A stretch of 6,501 nucleotides of DNA from Bacillota bacterium. GTDB lineage: Bacteria; Bacillota; UBA4882; UBA10575. Positions 1 to 3,764 of this stretch are shown piece by piece. The stretch covers positions 1 to 6,501 of the forward strand of contig JAAZDX010000139.1 in assembly GCA_012512605.1 (NCBI GenBank), read 5' to 3'. The notes beneath the pieces were generated by a model, which was not told the origin of the DNA, made no database searches, and saw only the letters and a program-made list of their open reading frames with translations. How positions within the stretch are numbered: position 1 is the first letter of the stretch; the number at the start of each line of letters is the position of its first letter. The position numbers were made by a program, and so were the translations under genes.

Positions 1-134
1 ACTGGCCCGCACCCGACCATTTCCGGGTGGTTCTCCTTCCGGAGATCGCCACTTTGGACTCGGCTTTTAACCGTTTGGAGCATTTCCTCCGCACCTATCG
101 CCAGCACGGGCAAGCGATCAAAAAGGTGGTCTAA
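1..134 (+). CDS. C-terminal end of a class I/II PLP-dependent aminotransferase (5' part outside window)
   Basis: An open frame enters from the left edge (first complete codon at base 3) and ends at TAA 132-134, leaving 43 residues. The peptide begins WPAPDHFRVVLLPEIATLD and continues with an amphipathic stretch, SAFNRLEHFLRTY. This is the typical last strand and helix of AlaA/AlaT-like and AspC-like fold-type I aminotransferases, which often end in a W-P-x-P-D-H-F-R-[IV]-V-x-L-P segment followed by a helix with the pattern D-x-A-x-x-R-[IL]-x-x-F-L. Such enzymes are cytoplasmic and transfer amino groups between amino acids such as alanine, aspartate or glutamate and 2-oxo acids. The PLP lysine and the substrate-binding residues lie upstream and cannot be checked, so substrate specificity is open. 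The gene is probably unrelated to the efflux operon, because a terminator separates them. Confidence 0.75.
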   Translation, partial: WPAPDHFRVVLLPEIATLDSAFNRLEHFLRTYRQHGQAIKKVV

Positions 135-149
135 CTTAAAAGAAAAATA

Positions 150-363
150 GATGCTTAGTAGTGAACCACGTTGGCAACCGCCAAGTCACTCACGCCAGCG
201 ACATCAGCTTCACGAAGCCAATCAATTCAAAGCTGCGTGAGGGACCAACTGCCCTAAGGGGACCGCAGCAGCTCTAATCGGCGGTGCTTTTAGTGCTGGA
301 AGAATGACAGACGATTGTTTTCAAAAAAGGTTGTGCCCTGGAGAAATCCGGGGTTTTTGTTTT
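150..363 (+). ncRNA. candidate structured non-coding RNA with its own terminator, tentatively raiA-motif-like
   Basis: No coding potential is visible between the aminotransferase stop and the tetR promoter, but the left part folds well. Helix A pairs 160-164 (AGTGA) with 186-190 (TCACT). It encloses hairpin B, 171-175 (TTGGC) with 180-184 (GCCAA) around the loop AACC. Helix C pairs 191-195 (CACGC) with 235-239 (GCGTG), directly abutting helix A so the two could stack. It encloses hairpin D, 207-210 (GCTT) with 215-218 (AAGC). The 3' part has CTGC 249-252 with GCAG 265-268 or, alternatively, CCGC 263-266 with GCGG 281-284. A possible pseudoknot joins CCAGC 195-199 (sharing base 195) to GCTGG 295-299. 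The transcript would end at the terminator 336-363, about 210 nt in all. The size, Firmicute setting and the GTGAGGGACCAACTGC segment (237-252) recall the raiA motif. That name comes from memory and was not tested. It could instead be an unknown RNA or a long 3' UTR. The 5' end is approximate, and no clear promoter was found for it. Confidence 0.5.
336..363 (+). terminator. rho-independent terminator
   Basis: CCCTGG (336-341) pairs with CCGGGG (348-353) around the six-base loop AGAAAT, with one T-G wobble. The stem is followed at once by TTTTTGTTTT (354-363). This is a textbook intrinsic terminator on the + strand. It ends either the candidate RNA upstream or readthrough from the aminotransferase gene, and it insulates the efflux operon from both. 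Confidence 0.88.
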
Positions 364-369
364 GGTGGT

Positions 370-398
370 CAAAACCGGAGGCTCGCCAACTGGTTTTG
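370..398. repeat. inverted repeat / hairpin upstream of the tetR promoter
   Basis: CAAAACCGG (370-378) is complementary to CTGGTTTTG (390-398) over nine pairs, with one G-T wobble and an 11-base loop. The hairpin lies just after the terminator and about 30 bases before the promoter -35 box. No T-run follows on the + strand. On the - strand the left arm would be followed only by short mixed sequence, so it is a poor terminator in either direction. It may be a protein-binding site or an incidental hairpin. Confidence 0.4.
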
Positions 399-428
399 TG
401 AATTATTTATTACCAAACCGTATACATA

Positions 429-457
429 TTGACTAAAGTCCGGTAAACAAGTAAAAT
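429..457 (+). promoter_or_regulatory. sigma-A/sigma-70-type promoter of the tetR-efflux operon
   Basis: The -35 box TTGACT (429-434) and the -10 box TAAAAT (452-457) each match consensus at five of six positions and are separated by exactly 17 bases. The predicted start of transcription is about 463-465, some 30 bases before the tetR ATG. This places the TetR palindrome at 469-480 just downstream of +1, where a bound repressor would block RNA polymerase. Confidence 0.75.
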
Positions 458-462
458 TATTC

Positions 463-480
463 TTGACTGACCGTTCGGTC
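463..480. promoter_or_regulatory. TetR-family operator palindrome
   Basis: TTGACTGACCGTTCGGTC contains a perfect inverted repeat, GACCG (469-473) and CGGTC (476-480), around a two-base centre TT. Sites of the form TTGAC-N-GACCG-NN-CGGTC are common in front of TetR/AcrR regulators whose recognition helix resembles the one encoded here. The site sits at the predicted transcription start and 16 bases before the tetR start codon, which fits autorepression together with control of the pump genes downstream. That TetR binds here is inference from position and motif. Confidence 0.75.
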
Positions 481-483
481 GAG

Positions 484-489
484 AGGAGG
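484..489 (+). promoter_or_regulatory. ribosome binding site that fixes the tetR start
   Basis: AGGAGG, followed by GG, lies six bases before ATG 496. It is a near-perfect match to the anti-Shine-Dalgarno sequence. It rules in ATG 496 and argues against an in-frame TTG at 463, which would lie at the transcription start and inside the operator. Confidence 0.85.
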
Positions 490-495
490 GGACAG

Positions 496-1113
496 ATGCC
501 AAATGTTGATAACCGCCCCCCGGAGATGGTCCCGGAGACGAAAGACCGGATTCTCGAGGCGGCAATGCTCATTTTTGGCGAGAAAGGTTACCATAATGCA
601 ACGATGGCGGAGATCGCGGAGGCGGCGGCGGTTGGAAAAGGAACGCTTTATTGGTATTTCTCCAGCAAAGAAAATCTTTTTGCTGGAATGATCGATCATG
701 GCCTCGGCTTGCTCGAGCGGAAGCTTTACGCGATCATTTCCGACGCGACGCTTTCCTTCCCCAATTTATTCAAGCAGATTACCGGATATTATTTGGAGTT
801 TGCTTATACCCACCGCCATTTGGCGCGGATCTTCTTAAACAGCCTACATAATCTGCATATGAATGGGGAGCTCCATGACCAGTTTCTTCAGCTCCATAAC
901 CGGTTTAACAGATTAAATAGCGAACTAATCCGACGGGGATGCCACGAGGGGTTTCTCCGCCCCGATCTTGAGCGAGAAAGGATCGAGTCGGCCCTGGCGG
1001 GGCTGCTTTCAGCCTTTATCGGGCGGTGCATCCTCATCGACGGTGACCACCAATTGGCGGCGGAAACCGATTTTATTTATGACTGTTTCATCAACGGGCT
1101 GGGTATCAGGTAA
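496..1113 (+). CDS. TetR/AcrR-family transcriptional repressor
   Basis: A 205-residue protein, the usual length for the family. Residues 15-62 form the N-terminal DNA-binding domain: helix 1 (KDRILEAAMLIFGEKGY, 16-32), helix 2 from T36 (TMAEIAEAA) and the recognition helix in VGKGTLYWYF (46-55), followed by the conserved SSKENLF. The rest is a helical domain of the ligand-binding and dimerisation type. It is too variable to predict a ligand. The gene is the first of the operon, 61 bases ahead of the channel gene and directly behind a TetR-type palindrome that overlaps its transcription start. It most likely represses itself and the pump genes until an inducer, often a pump substrate, binds. 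The start at ATG 496 is chosen because of the AGGAGG six bases upstream. The frame is open as far as TTG 463, but that would put the N terminus in the operator. The family call is secure; the regulatory target is inferred from context. Confidence 0.93.
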   Translation: MPNVDNRPPEMVPETKDRILEAAMLIFGEKGYHNATMAEIAEAAAVGKGTLYWYFSSKENLFAGMIDHGLGLLERKLYAIISDATLSFPNLFKQITGYYLEFAYTHRHLARIFLNSLHNLHMNGELHDQFLQLHNRFNRLNSELIRRGCHEGFLRPDLERERIESALAGLLSAFIGRCILIDGDHQLAAETDFIYDCFINGLGIR

Positions 1114-1158
1114 AAATGGAGTATACGTCGCTAACGGCCAGGGATTGGATTGGAAAGT

Positions 1159-1165
1159 AAGGGGG
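1159..1165 (+). promoter_or_regulatory. ribosome binding site deciding the channel-gene start
   Basis: AAGGGGG pairs with the 16S rRNA tail over seven bases, with one G-U wobble. It lies 9 bases before TTG 1175 but 18 bases before the first ATG at 1184. The spacing favours the TTG start. The two choices differ by only three residues. Confidence 0.5.
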
Positions 1166-1174
1166 TTTATCGTT

Positions 1175-2521
1175 TTGCGAAACATGGGAAAAAAAGCTGG
1201 TTTTTATATCGTCTTTACCCTGCTCCTGGTGTTGATTGTGCATGGGGAAACAACCGCACAGGAGAAGGGAATTACGCTTCAGAAGGCAATTGAACTGGCG
1301 TTGGCAAACCCCAACAATTTGGGGGCGGCCCAACAGGCGGTCGACGAGGCGGCGGCGAAGAAGGCGCAAGCGGCAGCTAGCCGCTGGCCGGCGCTCTCCT
1401 TTAATACTCAGTACACGAAGATTGGGCCTTATACTACTGAACATCCGATGATGCCGGGAGTTTCGGTCGACGTCGACGCGACCGGAAGTTATAATACCGG
1501 CTTCAATCTGCAGTTGCCCTTGTATATGGGGGGCAAACTAAACTCCGCTGTAAATCTGGCGGGCTACGGGGTGGACAGTGCCGAGCTCGCTTACACTTTG
1601 GAGACCGAGAATCTGATTCAACAGGTGATCCAGGCCTACATCGGATTTTTGAAGGTCGACCGGATGTGGGCGTTGAGCCAGGAACAGATCAAGATCCTCA
1701 ACGAACATTTGCGTTTGGTCGAGACCAATCTCCGTCTGGGTTACGCGGCGAAGACCGATCTGTTGGCGACGGAGATCCAGTTGACCCAGGCGGAACTTGC
1801 GGCGGTCAAAGCGGAACACGGGCGGAAGATCGCCGCGGAACACCTGAGCAACCTTTTGGGGCTTGCTCCGGACATTTTGGTCTTGAGTTCCGAACCCCGG
1901 ATCAAAGCCGATTTTACCCTTCCTGGGGTAGAACTGGCTTTGGAGCAAGCCGAGGCGGAGCGGCCCGAACTGAAAAGCTTGGCGGTGGCGATCCGGATGG
2001 CAGAAGAAAACCTGAAGCTGAGCCAGGGTTACTGGAAGCCTAATCTAGCGCTGATCGGAACCTATGGGACGCAAAACCAGTCCAGTCCGACGCTGGATGA
2101 TGCGGTTTGGACTTATACCCTAAACCTCGATTGGAAGCTGTGGTCGGGTGGTGCGGGCCGGGCGGAAGCCGAAGCCGCCGCGGCGAACTTACATAAACTG
2201 CAACATCAGTGGGCGCAAAGTAAGGAACTGGTTGCCCTGGAGGTTAGGCAGAACTTCTTAGCTGTTGCGGAAGCCGGTCGGGTACGGGAGCTTACCGCGC
2301 TTATCCGGCGGCAGGCCGAGGAGAATTATGAGATGGTCAAGGCTAAGTATGAATTGGGTGCCGCCACCAATTTGGAGTTATTAACCGCCCAGACGACGTT
2401 GAATAGTGCGTTGAATGACCAAGTGACGGCGGAATATGATTATTATTTAGCCGTTTCTGCCTTCTACAAAACGTTGGGGCAGACCACCCAATTTTTACAG
2501 GAGGTTAGTGAAGATGCGTAA
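1175..2521 (+). CDS. TolC-family outer-membrane efflux channel
   Basis: About 448 residues, ending at TAA 2519-2521; typical TolC/OEP size. The N terminus has a signal peptide: basic GKK at 5-7, a hydrophobic core at about 9-22 (GFYIVFTLLLVLIV) and likely cleavage after TTA near residue 28. There is no lipobox cysteine, so it is TolC-like rather than a lipoprotein like OprM. The body shows the family's internal duplication. Each half has a long helical segment (ITLQKAIELALANPNN at the start, RPELKSLAVAIRMAEENL in the second) and a strand pair ending in a G-G turn (LYMGGK near 115-120; WKLWSGG at 320). A trimer would form an outer-membrane beta-barrel with a periplasmic alpha-tunnel, serving the adaptor and pump encoded next. 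The start is uncertain between TTG 1175, supported by the ribosome binding site, and ATG 1184; both keep the signal peptide. The last 8 bases overlap the adaptor gene. Function is clear, substrate unknown. Confidence 0.9.
   Translation: MRNMGKKAGFYIVFTLLLVLIVHGETTAQEKGITLQKAIELALANPNNLGAAQQAVDEAAAKKAQAAASRWPALSFNTQYTKIGPYTTEHPMMPGVSVDVDATGSYNTGFNLQLPLYMGGKLNSAVNLAGYGVDSAELAYTLETENLIQQVIQAYIGFLKVDRMWALSQEQIKILNEHLRLVETNLRLGYAAKTDLLATEIQLTQAELAAVKAEHGRKIAAEHLSNLLGLAPDILVLSSEPRIKADFTLPGVELALEQAEAERPELKSLAVAIRMAEENLKLSQGYWKPNLALIGTYGTQNQSSPTLDDAVWTYTLNLDWKLWSGGAGRAEAEAAAANLHKLQHQWAQSKELVALEVRQNFLAVAEAGRVRELTALIRRQAEENYEMVKAKYELGAATNLELLTAQTTLNSALNDQVTAEYDYYLAVSAFYKTLGQTTQFLQEVSEDA
2499..2504 (+). 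promoter_or_regulatory. ribosome binding site deciding the adaptor start
   Basis: AGGAGG inside the end of the channel gene lies 9 bases before ATG 2514, but only 3 bases before an in-frame GTG at 2508. The spacing favours the ATG. Confidence 0.75.
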
Positions 2522-3764
2522 AGGGTTTGTCGTTTTAATAATCATTATTGCCGTCGCCGCCATTGGCTTTCTGCTGACCCGCGGTCCGGCGCGCGAAGCG
2601 GTGACGATAGAGGGCCCGGAAGAGCTCACACCGCGCCTGGCGGTGGAAGTTGTGGAAGTGACCCGGGGTGACCTCCAGGAAACCGTGGCGATCAATGTGA
2701 CCTTTGCCCCGGAAAGTACGGTGCCGGTGATCCCCAAAACCAGTGGGACGGTTACCCAGGTATTGGTTGCCACTGGGGACCGGGTAGATAAAGATCAGAC
2801 CCTATTTAGGATTGACGATACCCATCTGCAGTTGCAGGTTAAACAGGCGGAGGCCGCCTACGAGATGGCTTGTGCCAATTTGGCGCAGGGACAGAAAGGC
2901 GCGTCAGCTGAGGAACTGAAACAGATTGAATCGACGGTTGCCCAAGCGCGTGCTTCGTACGACAATGTGGCGGCTGAATATGAACGGATGGCGGAACTCT
3001 TTGCTAAGGAGATGATCTCAAGACAGCAGTTGGATGCGGTTGCTCTCCAGAAGGAGATTGCTGCCTCCAACCTGACCGCGGCCGAGGCGCGGCTCGCGGC
3101 CGTGCAAAAAGGGGCCACGCAAGAACAATTGGATATTTTACAAGCCCAGGTCAAACAGGCAAAAAGCGCATTAGAGTTGGCCCGCTTACAGTTAAGTTAT
3201 ACCCGGGTGACGGCTCCGATCACGGGGGTGCTGGCCCAGTTCACGGTGGAAGTGGGGAGCATGGCTGCACCTTCAGCTCCTGCCGGGGTGATCATCGATG
3301 ACCGGAACATGAAGGCCCACGCCCTCGTTCCGGAGAGTTATATTAATGCTTTAAAGGCAGGCGACCGGATTTTACTGGAGGCCAAAGCCGTGCCGGGCAC
3401 CAGCTTTACCGGGACGATTAGCGCCGTAACGCCACTGGCTGACCAGACGACCCGCCAGTTTCCGGTGGAGATTTCGGTGACGAACGCGTCCAGCCTGCTG
3501 AAAGCCGGGATGATGGGGACAGCCCATCTTACCATTAATGAGGCCCGTAACCAACTGGTAGTTCCGGTGGAGACTGTATTGTACGATGGAGAGCAGGCCT
3601 ATGTTTATGTGGTAGAAGCCGGCTGTGCGGTGCGGCGAAACATCACGATCGGGCTTAGCTCTGGGGAAAATGTAGTGGTGACCGCCGGTTTGGACGAGGG
3701 GATGCCGGTGATCAGGAGAGGGCAGCACCAGGTGAAAAACGGGATGTTAGTTGAGGTGAGGTAG
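2514..3764 (+). CDS. HlyD/AcrA-type periplasmic adaptor (membrane fusion protein) of an RND pump
   Basis: A 416-residue protein ending at TAG 3762-3764. The N-terminal segment MRKGFVVLIIIIAVAAIGFLL is an uncleaved membrane anchor or signal sequence. It has no lipobox cysteine, unlike AcrA. The order of domains is standard. The first half of the biotinyl-lipoyl domain is at about 71-103 (SGTVTQVLVATGDRVDKDQTL). An alpha-helical hairpin rich in Ala, Gln and Glu follows at about 104-227. The second lipoyl half is at about 228-250 (TRVTAPITGVLAQFTVEVGS). A beta-barrel and a membrane-proximal domain complete it (NQLVVPVETVLYDGEQAYVYVVE). The hairpin carries two related segments, QKGASAEELKQIESTVAQAR near 126 and QKGATQEQLDILQAQVKQAK near 197. 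The protein should bridge the inner-membrane pump and the TolC channel as a hexamer. The gene overlaps the channel gene by 8 bases and abuts the pump gene. A GTG at 2508 is also in frame but is only 3 bases from the ribosome binding site. Confidence 0.93.
   Translation: MRKGFVVLIIIIAVAAIGFLLTRGPAREAVTIEGPEELTPRLAVEVVEVTRGDLQETVAINVTFAPESTVPVIPKTSGTVTQVLVATGDRVDKDQTLFRIDDTHLQLQVKQAEAAYEMACANLAQGQKGASAEELKQIESTVAQARASYDNVAAEYERMAELFAKEMISRQQLDAVALQKEIAASNLTAAEARLAAVQKGATQEQLDILQAQVKQAKSALELARLQLSYTRVTAPITGVLAQFTVEVGSMAAPSAPAGVIIDDRNMKAHALVPESYINALKAGDRILLEAKAVPGTSFTGTISAVTPLADQTTRQFPVEISVTNASSLLKAGMMGTAHLTINEARNQLVVPVETVLYDGEQAYVYVVEAGCAVRRNITIGLSSGENVVVTAGLDEGMPVIRRGQHQVKNGMLVEVR
3753..3759 (+). 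promoter_or_regulatory. ribosome binding site of the pump gene within the adaptor coding end
   Basis: GAGGTGA is an exact complement of part of the 16S rRNA tail. It lies 5 bases before ATG 3765, inside the last codons of the adaptor gene. With the stop codon directly touching the start codon, it points to coupled translation of adaptor and pump. Confidence 0.75.

Noticed and set aside
1..150. A frame from base 1 open to TAG 148-150.
   Set aside because: Its translation is low in complexity and unlike any known family, while the frame from base 3 gives a clear aminotransferase C terminus.
150..330. Known housekeeping RNAs or riboswitches: SRP RNA, tmRNA, RNase P RNA, 6S RNA, T-box, SAM, cobalamin, glycine.
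   Set aside because: The defining conserved segments I know for these are absent, and the downstream gene with its own promoter does not suit a cis-acting riboswitch.
396..426. An alternative promoter, TTGTGA (396-401) with TATACA (421-426).
   Set aside because: The spacing is 19 bases and the -35 match is weaker than in the 429-457 promoter, which has 17-base spacing. It may contribute weakly.
1122..1127. A -10-like TATACG in the tetR-channel gap, as a separate promoter for the efflux genes.
   Set aside because: No acceptable -35 box is found 16-18 bases upstream, so the efflux genes probably share the tetR promoter.
1116..1160. A 14-codon frame, ATG 1116 to TAA 1158-1160, in the tetR-channel gap, ending just before the channel ribosome binding site.
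   Set aside because: It has no good ribosome binding site of its own and its peptide (MEYTSLTARDWIGK) has no leader-peptide features such as codon runs. Its position next to the AAGGGGG is suggestive, but it may easily be chance.
968..1174. Extension of the channel frame upstream into tetR, to GTG/ATG-type starts from 968.
   Set aside because: It would overlap tetR by about 146 bases, lacks a ribosome binding site and would place the signal peptide about 70 residues inside the protein.
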